Positions 26,687 to 36,797 are shown, numbered from the stretch's first letter. The stretch is 53,662 bases of DNA from Enterobacterales bacterium (GCA_015654745.1 JAATGH010000353.1:1-53662), one strand, 5' to 3'. The notes: generated by a model from the letters alone, not told the origin. Translations and numbers: made by a program.

Positions 26687-28351
26687 TTAATGCAGCCGGG
26701 CTACCCAGGAGACCAGGTCGGCCGCCTTCAGGGCTTTTGAATACAGGAATCCTTGCGCAATATTGCATTGTAGCGCCTGCAGCTGCAGCTTCTGGTTTTC
26801 AGTCTCCACCCCTTCCGCCACCACCATTTGCTGCAGACTTTGCCCGATGCGAACCACGGTGGAGGCAATGGCTTTGGTCTTGCTGCCCTCCTGGAAGTCT
26901 TGCATAAAACTTTGGTCGATCTTGAGTTCGGTCATCGGCAGGTGCGCTAAGCGCGACAGGCTGGAGTATCCGGTGCCGAAATCATCCATCGACAATCCCA
27001 CGCCAAGATCGCGCACCGCGCAGATCACCTTTTCCGTTTCAGGTCGCTGATCCATCATGACCCCTTCGGTAATCTCCACCGTCAGGCACTCCGGCGGCAA
27101 TTGAAATTCGGTTAACAGACCGTTGATATACTCAGGCAAGCTGTCATTGTAAAAATTGATGGGTGACAAATTGACCGAAACCACCGGAATCGGCACCCCG
27201 TCGCGGCGCCATTCCGCCATTTGCCGGCAGGCTTCCAGCAATGACCAGCGGCCAATCGCTTCGATTTCGCCGATCTCTTCCGCCAGAGTGATGAATTTTG
27301 CCGGCGACACATCCCCCAGTATCGGATCATTCCAGCGGGCCAGCGCCTCTACGCCGTAGAGTTTCCCATCCTTCAACCATATTTGTGGCTGGTAATGCAG
27401 GCGCAGCTTGTTGTTGGCAATGGCCGATTTCAACGCCGCGGCCAGAATCATTCGTTCTTGATCGACCTGATCCATATCCGCGGTGAAAAAGAGATACCCG
27501 CCGCTGGCCGGCATTCTGTTGCTGTGGGTGGCAATATTGGCATGTCGCAGCAGCGTATCGCGGTCGGCACCATTTTCCGGATACAGGCTGATGCCGATGC
27601 TGGCGTTAATATCCAATGCGAAACCGGATACATCGAAGGGTACTCGAAACAGGGACAGGATTTTTTCCGCTAACACGATCGCGCGCTCGGCATTGCATTC
27701 CGTGGTGACCAATACGAACGAATCACTATTTGAACGACTGATAAAAGCCGATTTATAAAGTTGTTCTTCCAAGCGACGGGCAACTTTTATCAGTACCGTA
27801 TCGCCCGCGGAATAGCCCAATGTGGTATTCACTTCTTTAAAATGGACCAAATCAATGGAAAAGATGGCGAAGCGTTGCTGCTCAGGTCCCTTTAGCAGTT
27901 CATCGATATGTTGATATTGATGCCGCCGGTTGGGTAATGAGGTTAACGCGTCGAAATGGGTTTGCGCCCGGATGGGGTTATCCTCTTCGGGATGCGCGTT
28001 TATCCCGGTGGGATGCAATATACCCATGGAATAATATTTTCCGTCAGCCTCAATTTTGGATAAGGCCAGCGACACCCAAATTCGTTGCCCTTCTTTGTGG
28101 GTAATTTGGACATCGTAACGTTTACCCATATGTTCAGCGCAAACGCTTTTACCCTGATCGGCAATACGGATGCCGGGAATGGCAAGTTGCCGGCCAATAA
28201 CCTCATGGCGATTATATCCCCACAGGCTTTCCGCCCGATTATTGAAGAATAAAACATTATACTGATCATCAATGAGAATGATGGCATCCATTGCTTGTTC
28301 TAACGCGGGAAGAAGTATATCGAAAGAACAAACATTTTTTTTGGCAAACAT
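26687..28351 (-). CDS. PAS-GGDEF-EAL protein, cyclic di-GMP phosphodiesterase
   Basis: The 554-residue protein has a PAS sensor (about 12-115), a GGDEF domain (about 133-295) and a C-terminal EAL domain (about 305-552). The GGDEF active site reads SNSDSF (207-212), so cyclase activity is lost. The EAL domain keeps E335-A-L, N394, E426, D456-D457, K477, E513 and Q533, so it should hydrolyse c-di-GMP. The PAS domain may sense a small ligand or redox state, and the GGDEF domain may bind GTP. No membrane segment is seen, implying cytoplasmic location. Ribosome binding before the ATG is weak. Confidence 0.88.
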   Translation of the reverse strand: MFAKKNVCSFDILLPALEQAMDAIILIDDQYNVLFFNNRAESLWGYNRHEVIGRQLAIPGIRIADQGKSVCAEHMGKRYDVQITHKEGQRIWVSLALSKIEADGKYYSMGILHPTGINAHPEEDNPIRAQTHFDALTSLPNRRHQYQHIDELLKGPEQQRFAIFSIDLVHFKEVNTTLGYSAGDTVLIKVARRLEEQLYKSAFISRSNSDSFVLVTTECNAERAIVLAEKILSLFRVPFDVSGFALDINASIGISLYPENGADRDTLLRHANIATHSNRMPASGGYLFFTADMDQVDQERMILAAALKSAIANNKLRLHYQPQIWLKDGKLYGVEALARWNDPILGDVSPAKFITLAEEIGEIEAIGRWSLLEACRQMAEWRRDGVPIPVVSVNLSPINFYNDSLPEYINGLLTEFQLPPECLTVEITEGVMMDQRPETEKVICAVRDLGVGLSMDDFGTGYSSLSRLAHLPMTELKIDQSFMQDFQEGSKTKAIASTVVRIGQSLQQMVVAEGVETENQKLQLQALQCNIAQGFLYSKALKAADLVSWVARLH

Positions 28352-28416
28352 GATCGAGGCCTAGGAAAAATATATTGTCGCCATGCTAAAGGACCTATGC
28401 TTTCAACGCAACAAAA

Positions 28417-28457
28417 ACTATGAAACCTAAGTGATATATAGTCAGTGACTATGAAAC
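28417..28457. promoter_or_regulatory. Direct repeat plus palindrome upstream of the phosphodiesterase gene
   Basis: ACTATGAAAC occurs at 28417-28426 and 28448-28457, exactly 31 bp (three helical turns) apart. The second copy overlaps ATAGTCA-G-TGACTAT (28438-28452), a 7-bp inverted repeat. The array lies in the 334-bp divergent gap 28352-28685. It resembles a cooperative regulator site; the factor is unknown. Confidence 0.35.
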
Positions 28458-28685
28458 GACGGATTAATTAAATTTAATTGCTCGCCAGCCTATGTAATTG
28501 CCCCGTTTGGGTATCATTACGCGAGCCGGACCGATGTATTGGCCCTATATCATCGGTTGTGTCTATATATCATTGGCAATCTTTTACCTGCCGTCATCCC
28601 GCGACTTGGCTTCACTTGGCTATGGCATTGCCCGGAAATGATGGTGATAATGGCTTTTGGGCCAACGATGAAGAGGCGGATGTCT

Positions 28686-29285
28686 ATGATCAGCGAGATA
28701 AAGCGCATTGGGTGGGGAGGGATCCTGGCGGTAACGCTGATTGCTGGTTCCCATGGTGTGCTGGCTAACCAGACCTTGATTTTTATCAGGCATGGCGAAA
28801 AGCCCGTCAATGATAGTGGGCAATTGACCTGCAAGGGATTAAACCGAGCCTTGGCGCTACCTGGCGTGTTAATTGGCCGTTATGGTAAACCCGATGCGAT
28901 TTTTGCCGCGGGGCCGAAGGAAAATAAGCCCGGCAGTTCGCTGCGACCCTTAACGACCATAACGCCCACGGCTATCCGGCTCTCGCTGCCGATCGTTATT
29001 CAGTATCACGCGGATGATATCAAGGGATTGGAAAAAACCTTGTTAAGCGATCGTTATCAGGATTCGGTGGTGTATGTCTCATGGGAGCATAAGTATTTAG
29101 ATGAGGTGGTGAAACATATCGTAAAGGCGGAGGGCGGAAATCCGGATGCCGTTCCGGCATGGCCTGGGGATGATTTTGATAGCGTATTTGTGTTGAAAAT
29201 TAATCAACGCGCGCCAATGGATAAAGTGGCCTTTACCCATGAAAGCGAAAACCTGAATGGCGTGGCGGATGAATGTAAACCGTGA
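28686..29285 (+). CDS. Histidine phosphatase family protein, exported
   Basis: I choose the ATG at 28686 since AGAGGCGG lies about eight nt before it and a signal peptide follows (MISEIKRIGWGGILAVTLIA, cleaved near LA-N). The 199-residue product has the catalytic motif FIRHGEKP just after the leader. The second family His is not obvious from local motifs. Members are phosphomonoesterases; here the leader places it in the periplasm. The gene stands alone, divergent from the phosphodiesterase gene. Confidence 0.75.
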   Translation: MISEIKRIGWGGILAVTLIAGSHGVLANQTLIFIRHGEKPVNDSGQLTCKGLNRALALPGVLIGRYGKPDAIFAAGPKENKPGSSLRPLTTITPTAIRLSLPIVIQYHADDIKGLEKTLLSDRYQDSVVYVSWEHKYLDEVVKHIVKAEGGNPDAVPAWPGDDFDSVFVLKINQRAPMDKVAFTHESENLNGVADECKP

Positions 29286-29598
29286 ATTTACGGCGGTAAT
29301 CAGGCTGCGTTCGCGGAGCAATGGACGTGCCGACGGTAAACAAATAACTTGCGCCGTGTCTGCAAAGGCAATGACGTGGGTAATAATAAAAAAACAACCA
29401 TAAGGCGAGGCCTCGGCCTGGCGCGTTATACGATATCCTCACGCTAAATGTTTCATGCCGGCGGCGACCGTTTGGCGCTTAGCGCAATAAGTGGTGTTAC
29501 TTAGCTAAAAAAAATAGTAGTCAATATAATAATTTAATACGCTAATAATTCCCTGGAAAATATTATTCAGTGCGCCAATATAATCTCAGGGACTGTTT
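29286..29598. other. Intergenic region before hyuA
   Basis: This 313-bp gap becomes very AT-rich in its last 100 bases, as expected of a promoter region for hyuAB. I see no clear operator, terminator or gene in it. Confidence 0.35.
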
Positions 29599-31719
29599 AT
29601 GTCTGAACACCAAACGAATATCCCCCGCATCCGTCTGGCGGTGGACGTGGGAGGCACGTTTACCGACGTGGTTCTCCTGGACGGCAAAGCCCGCTCCACG
29701 CTAAAAGTGTTAACCACGGCCGATGCTCCGGAGCGCGGCGTCATCGACGGTATCGAAGAGGTCCTGTCCAACGCCGGCAAGCATCTGCCGGATCTGGATT
29801 TGTTGATCCTCGGCACGACGCTTGCCACTAATGCCTTGATTGAGCGCAAGGGGGCCAAAACCGCGCTGATTACCACCGCCGGATTTAGGGACCTGGTCGA
29901 GATTGGCCTGGAGGACCGGTTTGCCCAATATGATATTTTTCTACAAAAACCCCAACCCTTGGTGCCCCGTGAATGGCGCTATGGCATAACCGAACGTATT
30001 GATGCCCACGGCGATATCCTGATTCCTCTGGATGAAACGCAAATACCAAAACTTGCCGCAACGCTGCGTCAGGCCGAAATAGACAGCGTCGCCATTGTAC
30101 TATTGCACAGTTTCGTTAATCCCCTGCATGAACAGCGCATTGCCGCGCTGCTGCGTCAGGCCATGCCCCATTTGTCCATTACGCTATCGAGCGTCGTCTG
30201 CCCGGAAATACGTGAATATGAACGGTTGTCCACTGCGTGCGCGAACGCGTATGTTCAGCCGCTGGTGGCGGGTTATCTCAGTCGGCTAGAACAACAATTG
30301 GCGAGCCGCGGACTGCGGGTGCCGCTGTTCTTGATGACCTCCGGCGGCGGTATCACGACGCTTGCCACCGGCGTCGAGCAGCCGGTACGGCTGGTGGAAT
30401 CCGGGCCGGCCGGAGGCGCGGTATTGGCACGCCGTATTGCTGAGCAGTTGAATCCGCCCCGAGTGCTCTCATTTGATATGGGGGGGACGACGGCAAAAAT
30501 TTGTTTTATCGATGAATACCTCCCGCAGATTTCGCGTAGTTTCGAGTTCGGACGGGTGCATCGCCACCAAAAAGGCTCGGGCTTACCTATTCGTATCCCG
30601 GTCATCGAAATGGTAGAAATTGGTGCCGGCGGGGGATCCATCGCGCGCATCGATCGTCTGGGCAGGATCCAGGTGGGACCGGACAGTGCCGGTTCGCAGC
30701 CCGGGCCTGCCAGCTATGGCTTCGGCGGGACTAGAGCCACGGTCACCGATGCCAATCTGGTCCTGGGCAGAATCGATCCCGCGCGGTTTGCCGGCGGCAG
30801 GGTAAATTTGAACCTCGAGGCGGCGCGCCGGGCATTGCTGCGGGATATTGGCGAGCCATTAGACACCGGCGCGGAACTTGCCGCGCTGGCGGTTACCGAA
30901 ATTATTGTTGAAAATATGGCTAACGCGGCACGGGTTCATGGTACCGAACTGGGAAAACAGGTAGACCAATATACCCTAGTGGCCTTTGGCGGAGCGGCGC
31001 CGTTGCAGGCCGTGCGATTGGCGCAAAAACTGGGTATACGCCGGGTGGTGATCCCCACATCGGCGGGCGTGGGGTCGGCGTTAGGGTTCCTATGGGCGCC
31101 CATCGCCTATCAGGCCATCCATAGCTTTTATCAGCGACTGGATCGGTTCGATCTGCCGGCGGTCAATCATTTACTCACTGATTTAGCCGAACAGGCCAGG
31201 AAGGTGGTGCGCGCCGCCGCCCCTGACGCTCCGCTGCAATTGCGGCGTATTGCCTATCTGCGTTACTCGGGACAAGGTCATGAAGTTCCGGTGTCCTTTC
31301 CCGATGGAGCACTGACCGACGATGTGGTCGCCGACCTGGTCGCGCGGTTTACCAATGTATACCGGCAACTATATGGCCGCAGTCTGGCGCATGTCCCCAT
31401 AGAAGCCATCAGCTGGTCAGTGACGCTGACCACCGATGACTCCGCGATCGCGGGGGCGGCGCCCTTGGCGCCCGGCCATGGCGCTAAAGCGGCGTCTGCA
31501 ACCGGATCCCGGCAGCTCGTCGACCCCGCCAATGCGCAAACGATCGAGGTGCCGGTATATGACCGGCAGCAGTTCATCCGCGGCAGCTATGTTACCGGTC
31601 CGGCGCTGGTAACCGAGGACGAAACCACCACCCTGGTGGATGCCGGCTATATGGCCTGGCAGACCGAAACCGGACATTTGGTTTTGGACGCAATCAGTGA
31701 AGGGGGGAGATCATCATGA
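29599..31719 (+). CDS. hyuA: Hydantoinase/oxoprolinase subunit A (HyuA family)
   Basis: The 706-residue protein starts with the family's ASKHA ATP site (RLAVDVGGTFTDVVLLD, about residues 12-28) and has the internal FDMGGTTAKICFID site and GAGGGSIARID motif. HyuA/HyuB pairs open five-membered lactam rings in N-methylhydantoin or 5-oxoproline, or carboxylate ketones, using ATP. The stop overlaps hyuB by 4 nt (ATGA). The downstream binding protein suggests an imported substrate. Which ring is attacked is not known from sequence. Confidence 0.88.
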   Translation: MSEHQTNIPRIRLAVDVGGTFTDVVLLDGKARSTLKVLTTADAPERGVIDGIEEVLSNAGKHLPDLDLLILGTTLATNALIERKGAKTALITTAGFRDLVEIGLEDRFAQYDIFLQKPQPLVPREWRYGITERIDAHGDILIPLDETQIPKLAATLRQAEIDSVAIVLLHSFVNPLHEQRIAALLRQAMPHLSITLSSVVCPEIREYERLSTACANAYVQPLVAGYLSRLEQQLASRGLRVPLFLMTSGGGITTLATGVEQPVRLVESGPAGGAVLARRIAEQLNPPRVLSFDMGGTTAKICFIDEYLPQISRSFEFGRVHRHQKGSGLPIRIPVIEMVEIGAGGGSIARIDRLGRIQVGPDSAGSQPGPASYGFGGTRATVTDANLVLGRIDPARFAGGRVNLNLEAARRALLRDIGEPLDTGAELAALAVTEIIVENMANAARVHGTELGKQVDQYTLVAFGGAAPLQAVRLAQKLGIRRVVIPTSAGVGSALGFLWAPIAYQAIHSFYQRLDRFDLPAVNHLLTDLAEQARKVVRAAAPDAPLQLRRIAYLRYSGQGHEVPVSFPDGALTDDVVADLVARFTNVYRQLYGRSLAHVPIEAISWSVTLTTDDSAIAGAAPLAPGHGAKAASATGSRQLVDPANAQTIEVPVYDRQQFIRGSYVTGPALVTEDETTTLVDAGYMAWQTETGHLVLDAISEGGRSS

Positions 31720-33404
31720 ATCTGAACGGACGCCAGCCAGACCAAACCACGCTCTCCGCCATCGGGCTACAAATAATGTGGGATCGGTTGATATCGATCG
31801 TGGAAGAGCAGGCGCAGACGCTCATTCGCACGGCTTTTGGTACCTCGACCCGTGAAGCCGGCGATCTTTCCGCCGGGGTATTCCTACCGGATAGCCGGAT
31901 GATTGCCCAGGCGGTGACCGGCACGCCGGGCCATGTCAATTCTATGGCGGAATCGGTCAAGCATTTTTTACGAAAATACCCTATCGACAGCATGCGACCC
32001 GGTGATGTGTTTCTCACCAACGATCCCTGGAAAGGCACCGGTCATCTTTATGATATGACGATGGTGACGCCGCTATTCCGACGGCAGACCCTGGTGGCAC
32101 TGTTCGCGTCCACGCTGCACGTGGTGGATATCGGCGGATTGGGTCCAGGCCCCGACGGTCATCAAATCTATCATGAAGGGCTATTTTTACCGATCTTACG
32201 GTTTATCCGCGCCGGTGAGCTGGAGCAGACGGTGCTGGATATCGTTAAGGCCAATGTGCGCGAACCTGAGCAGGTAGAAGGGGACCTGCTGGCGCTGGTG
32301 GCGTGTAATGAGGTTGGCTGCCGTAGGCTTGACGGCATGATGAACGAGCTAGACGTCACATCGTTGGACAGGGTTGGCGAGCATATCTTGCGCCATTCCG
32401 AACAGGCAATGTTGGCGGCGGTGCGGCAATGGCCCAGCGGCACCTGGGAAAATGAAATGACCATTGACGGTTACGATGCGCCCATCATCCTCAAGGCGCG
32501 CCTCACGCTGAGCGCGCGGGGCATCGACATTGATTTTGCCGGCAGCTCAGGATTCGTTGCCAAAGGAATCAATGTGGTAAAGGCCTATACCGATGCCTAC
32601 ACCTCGTTTGGCGTGCGGTGTTTGATCGGTTCCGACGTACCGAATAATGCCGGTTCGCTAGGGGTGATCACCGTTACCGCCCCCGAGGGGTCGATTCTCA
32701 ATGCGCCTTATCCGGCCGCGGTCTCCGCGCGGCATATTGTTGGGCAGATGCTGCCGGATGTGGTGTTTGGCTGCCTGAGACAGGCCCGGCCCGACGCCGT
32801 ACCCGCCGAAGGCGCTTCCTGTCTGTGGAATATTCAATTGTCGGGGGGGCATTTGCTCTCAGAGTATCAGGCGCAGGGACGATTGCGGGAACCCCGGTTT
32901 TCGGTGACCAGTTTTTCCACCGGCGGTACTGGGGCGCGTCCTTCGCTTGACGGTTTATCCACCACGTCTTTCCCCAGCGGCGTGCGTAATGTTTCGGTGG
33001 AAATTCTGGAGACCATCAGCCCGATTGTTTTTTGGCGCAAGGAATACCGGCCAGATTCCGGCGGCGCCGGACGATTTCGTGGTGGACTGGGCCAAATTAT
33101 CGAAATCAGCCATCGTCTGCAGGCACCGATGGAGCTGGGTGCCGCGTGGGACCGTATCCTGTTTCCCGCTCGGGGGGCGGATGGCGGATTGAACGGCGCG
33201 CCGGGACGGGTCGGCCTGGCGTCGGGACAACGGTTGCGTGGCAAAGGACGGCAGATTATTCCCGCGGGTGAACGGCTGGTGGTGGAAACGCCGGGTGGCG
33301 GCGGGCTGGGGCGACCGGAACTGCGTGATCAGCAGGCACTGGCGGCGGATCTGCGTAATCAATTGATAAGCGCCGATGGCGCCAAACGCTATGGTCATTC
33401 ATAA
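31716..33404 (+). CDS. hyuB: Hydantoinase/oxoprolinase subunit B (HyuB family)
   Basis: The 562-residue protein is full length for HyuB. Family motifs include PGDVFLTNDPWKGTGHLYDM near residue 88 and the glycine-rich C-terminus VVETPGGGGLGRPELRD. It forms the second half of the ATP-dependent HyuAB enzyme. It is translationally coupled to hyuA by an ATGA overlap. The next gene, an ABC binding protein, begins 41 nt later. Confidence 0.88.
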   Translation: MNLNGRQPDQTTLSAIGLQIMWDRLISIVEEQAQTLIRTAFGTSTREAGDLSAGVFLPDSRMIAQAVTGTPGHVNSMAESVKHFLRKYPIDSMRPGDVFLTNDPWKGTGHLYDMTMVTPLFRRQTLVALFASTLHVVDIGGLGPGPDGHQIYHEGLFLPILRFIRAGELEQTVLDIVKANVREPEQVEGDLLALVACNEVGCRRLDGMMNELDVTSLDRVGEHILRHSEQAMLAAVRQWPSGTWENEMTIDGYDAPIILKARLTLSARGIDIDFAGSSGFVAKGINVVKAYTDAYTSFGVRCLIGSDVPNNAGSLGVITVTAPEGSILNAPYPAAVSARHIVGQMLPDVVFGCLRQARPDAVPAEGASCLWNIQLSGGHLLSEYQAQGRLREPRFSVTSFSTGGTGARPSLDGLSTTSFPSGVRNVSVEILETISPIVFWRKEYRPDSGGAGRFRGGLGQIIEISHRLQAPMELGAAWDRILFPARGADGGLNGAPGRVGLASGQRLRGKGRQIIPAGERLVVETPGGGGLGRPELRDQQALAADLRNQLISADGAKRYGHS

Positions 33405-33445
33405 CGGCGACACGGCAATCGTAGGTCAATTTTCGGGGTGTTTTT

Positions 33446-35053
33446 ATGGTTATATTTTTCGGCCTGGTGCGACGGCTACCGGGTATCATGCTGGCATTAT
33501 TGTTATCCGGGCTCGGCTGCGCGTCGTTCGCGGCGCCGCCGGTCCCTCAGGGCGGCGGTACGCTGCAGTTAGTGCTGAACTACGAGCCGCCAACCCTGGT
33601 GGCCCTCACCACGGTGGCAACGCCGGCGCTAAGCGTCAGCGCCAAGGTGACCGAGGGTTTGCTGAGTTATGATTATGATCTTGACCCTCAGCCACAGCTC
33701 GCCACCGCCTGGGAGATCAGTCCTGATGGCAAGCGTTATACCTTTCATTTACGTCATGGAGTGAAGTGGCATGATGGGCAGGACTTTACGTCCGCCGATG
33801 TGGCTTATTCAGTATTATTACTGAAAAAAATCCATCCGCGCGGGTCAAGCACCTTTGCCAACGTTACCGCGGTGGAAACGCCGGATCCGTTTACCGCCGT
33901 TATCGTCTTGTCCGAACCCGCGCCGTATCTGATCAAGGCTTTCGCCGCTGCGGAATCGCCCATGGTGCCCAAGCATTTGTATGAGGGAAAAGATCCGCTA
34001 ACCCATCCTAATAATAATGCGCCTGTGGGGACCGGGCCTTATATATTCAGTGAATGGGTCCATGGCAGCCATATTCTCTACAAGCGCAACCCTCACTATT
34101 GGGATAACGCTAAGCCTTATCTTGATCAATTGGTGGTGAGATTTATTCCGGATGCCGCCGCCCGATCGGTGGCGTTTGAAACCGGTGAAGCGGACTTAGG
34201 TTACCGCTCGCCGGTGGCGCTCAACGATCTGGAGCGGCTTAAGGCGCTGCCACAATTGGGATTTGAAACCAAAGGGAACAGTTATTCTTTCAACGTGACG
34301 TCGGTCCAGTTCAATCTTGACGATCCCCACTTCAAGCAGCTTAAAGTGCGCCAGGCCGTCGCCCATGCGTTGAACCGCAATGTGATATTGCAGGTGGCAT
34401 ATTTTGGCTACGGGACGGTAACCGCGTCACCCATTGCGCCAGGTATCAAGGCTTACCACGATCCGTCCCCATCGCCTTATGCTTTTGATATCAATGCGGC
34501 CAATCGGCTGCTGGATGAGGCGGGTTTCCAGCGCGGCAGCGATGGTGTGCGCTTTGGCGTCACCCTGGATTATAACCCGATTGCAGAGGACATAAAAAAA
34601 ACGGCGGAATACATCCGTTCCGCATTGGCTAAAATAGGCATCAGCGTAACGGTGCGCTCGCAAGATCTTTCAACCTTTGTGAAACGGATTTATACCGACA
34701 GGGATTTTGCGTTTACCGTCAACGGCCATAGCAACCTGTATGATCCCACGGTCGGGGTCCAGCGTATTTACTGGTCGAAAAACTTCCGTAAAGGCGTACC
34801 CTTCTCCAATGCGTCCCATTATCAGAATGCCGAGGTGGACCGGTTATTAACCGTTGCTCAATCCGAAAACGATCCGGCTAAGCGGGTTGAGGAATTTAAG
34901 GCTTTCCAGCGTATCGTTGAGCAGGAACTGCCTGATATTAATTTGGTTTCACCGCAGTTTATCACGATTTATAATCGCCGGGTGCACGACCACTCTTTAA
35001 CTGCTGATGGAGTTGAGGGCAATTTATCGTCGGTATGGGTAGGGGGGAAATAG
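33446..35053 (+). CDS. ABC substrate-binding protein, peptide/nickel type (family 5)
   Basis: The 535-residue protein has a Sec signal (IMLALLLSGLGCASFAA then PP) and the SBP_bac_5 hallmarks LATAWEISPDGKRYTFHLRHGVKWHDG and FTSADVAYSVLLLKK near residues 85-125. GTGPYIFSEWVHGSHI and RQAVAHALNRNVI follow. The GC of the leader does not sit in a good lipobox, so it is probably a soluble periplasmic protein. It is 41 nt behind hyuB and probably binds the HyuAB substrate or a peptide. No permease or ATPase gene of this system is in the window. Confidence 0.85.
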   Translation: MVIFFGLVRRLPGIMLALLLSGLGCASFAAPPVPQGGGTLQLVLNYEPPTLVALTTVATPALSVSAKVTEGLLSYDYDLDPQPQLATAWEISPDGKRYTFHLRHGVKWHDGQDFTSADVAYSVLLLKKIHPRGSSTFANVTAVETPDPFTAVIVLSEPAPYLIKAFAAAESPMVPKHLYEGKDPLTHPNNNAPVGTGPYIFSEWVHGSHILYKRNPHYWDNAKPYLDQLVVRFIPDAAARSVAFETGEADLGYRSPVALNDLERLKALPQLGFETKGNSYSFNVTSVQFNLDDPHFKQLKVRQAVAHALNRNVILQVAYFGYGTVTASPIAPGIKAYHDPSPSPYAFDINAANRLLDEAGFQRGSDGVRFGVTLDYNPIAEDIKKTAEYIRSALAKIGISVTVRSQDLSTFVKRIYTDRDFAFTVNGHSNLYDPTVGVQRIYWSKNFRKGVPFSNASHYQNAEVDRLLTVAQSENDPAKRVEEFKAFQRIVEQELPDINLVSPQFITIYNRRVHDHSLTADGVEGNLSSVWVGGK

Positions 35054-35144
35054 TGTTAATGGCGCCCGCGCCGAGCGATGCGCCGACAGTCATCCACCCA
35101 ACTGGCGTCGCCAGGGTACGGACGAAAATTGCCTGACCTCAACC

Positions 35145-35172
35145 GCCATTCCATCCTTGAGGATGGAATGGC
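35145..35172. terminator. 12-bp stem-loop between convergent binding-protein genes
   Basis: GCCATTCCATCC (35145-35156), a TTGA loop and GGATGGAATGGC (35161-35172) make a perfect 12-bp stem between convergent genes. U-runs are poor on both sides, so it is at best a weak or bidirectional terminator. A second small hairpin, CTGGCG-T-CGCCAG, lies at 35102-35114. Confidence 0.5.
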
Positions 35173-35198
35173 TTATCGCGAGTCCCGCGGAGACGGTT

Positions 35199-36797
35199 TC
35201 AGTTTAATTTGGCTTTTGAAAAATCACTGCCGTTGAGACTTACGCTATAACCGGTCACATTGCTGCGGGTGGCATAAAAGGTTTTCCCGTTCGCCAGCGG
35301 TACCCAAGGGGCCTGTTGGTGGAAGATTTCCTGGGCTTGCTTATATAACGCGGCGCGTTGCGTCGGATCGCTAATGACCTTGGCTTGCTGAATTAACGCT
35401 TCATAGTGCTTATCGCACCAGAACGCCGCGTTGGAACCACTGTTAATACTGCCGCAGCCCAATAATACGTTGGCGAAATTGTCCGGATCGCCATTATCCG
35501 ACATCCAGCCAAATAATGCGGACGAGTGCTGGCCCTTGCGAATTCCGGCCAGGTACTCACCCCATTCGAAGGTCACGATTTTAGCGGTAACGCCAACTTT
35601 TGCCCAATCATTCTGGATCATTTCCGCGATGCGACGGGAATTGGGATTATAAGGGCGCTGTACCGGCATTGACCATAAATCCGTGGTGAAGCCCTGCTCA
35701 AAACCGGCCTGTTTAAGCAGTGCCTTGGCCTTGGCCGGATCATAGGGATAATCGGCGAGATCTTTATCAAAACCGAGCATATTGGGCGGAATAGGGGATT
35801 TTGCTACCGAACCGGATCCGAGAAAGACCGCATTGATAATCGATTGCTTATCCACCGCATAGTTCAGCGCCTGACGTACCAGCACGTTGTCGAACGGTTT
35901 TTTACCGGTATTAAACGCCAGATAACCGACGTTCATGCCGTCCACGCTGTGCAAGGTCAACTCTTTATTGTTTTTGATTTCATCGAAATTAACCGGATTC
36001 GGCGCGGGAATAATCTGGCATTCATTTTTTTCCAGCTTGGCCAACCTGGTGCTGACATTAGGGGTAATTGAGAAAATCAACCGTTTGGTCGGAACGTCTC
36101 CTTGCCAATAATGAGGGTTGGCGGCGTATCGAATTAACGAGTCGACTTTATATTCCTGCAAATTGTACGGACCAGTGCCGAGCGGATCGGTATCCACTCG
36201 TTCAGGCGTGCCGGATTTCAACATGGCATCGGCATATTCCGCCGAGAGGATGGAGCTAAAATCCATGCCCCAAACGGCCAGAAACGTGGCATCGGGTTTA
36301 TTAAGCGTGAATTGGACATGATAGTCATCCAGCTTTTTTACCTCTTGAATCAGAGAGCCAAGACCGACGTCATTAAAATACTCATAGGTGGCTTGGGAGA
36401 CCTTATGGTACGGATGATTATCGTCTTTTTGGCGCAGTACGGAAAAAATGACGTCATCGGCATTAAAATCACGGGTGGGGGTAAAGTATTTATTACTATT
36501 GAATTTGACCCCATGGCGTAAGGTAAACGTATAGGTTTTGCCGTCGGGACTGATTTTCCAGGCGGTGGCCAGCGACGCGACCGGCAGGTTATCACTTTCC
36601 CTAAAGGTGACCAGACGGTTATAAAGCACCTGCGAGCTGGCGACAAACGATGGGCCGGAGCTGGCGATTTGCGGATTAAATGATTCCGGCGAAGCCTCCG
36701 AACAATAAACCAATACGTCATTGGCGGCGGCCAGGGCCGCGCCGGCCGGCAATATAGCGCCCATCAGCAATACCAGAGAGGTTTTTCTTATATCCAT
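35199..36797 (-). CDS. ABC substrate-binding protein, DppA-like dipeptide type
   Basis: I start at 36797: an AAGG site precedes it and a clear signal peptide follows (MDIRKTSLVLLMGAILPAGA, cleaved near ALA). The 532-residue protein matches DppA in LATAWKISPDGKTYTFTLRHGV near residue 75 and in the C-terminal FGWMSDNGDPDNFANVLLGC segment, which contacts ligand in DppA. It is a second orphan family-5 binding protein facing the first, with no permease genes nearby. It may feed a shared Dpp/Opp permease encoded elsewhere. Confidence 0.87.
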   Translation of the reverse strand: MDIRKTSLVLLMGAILPAGAALAAANDVLVYCSEASPESFNPQIASSGPSFVASSQVLYNRLVTFRESDNLPVASLATAWKISPDGKTYTFTLRHGVKFNSNKYFTPTRDFNADDVIFSVLRQKDDNHPYHKVSQATYEYFNDVGLGSLIQEVKKLDDYHVQFTLNKPDATFLAVWGMDFSSILSAEYADAMLKSGTPERVDTDPLGTGPYNLQEYKVDSLIRYAANPHYWQGDVPTKRLIFSITPNVSTRLAKLEKNECQIIPAPNPVNFDEIKNNKELTLHSVDGMNVGYLAFNTGKKPFDNVLVRQALNYAVDKQSIINAVFLGSGSVAKSPIPPNMLGFDKDLADYPYDPAKAKALLKQAGFEQGFTTDLWSMPVQRPYNPNSRRIAEMIQNDWAKVGVTAKIVTFEWGEYLAGIRKGQHSSALFGWMSDNGDPDNFANVLLGCGSINSGSNAAFWCDKHYEALIQQAKVISDPTQRAALYKQAQEIFHQQAPWVPLANGKTFYATRSNVTGYSVSLNGSDFSKAKLN

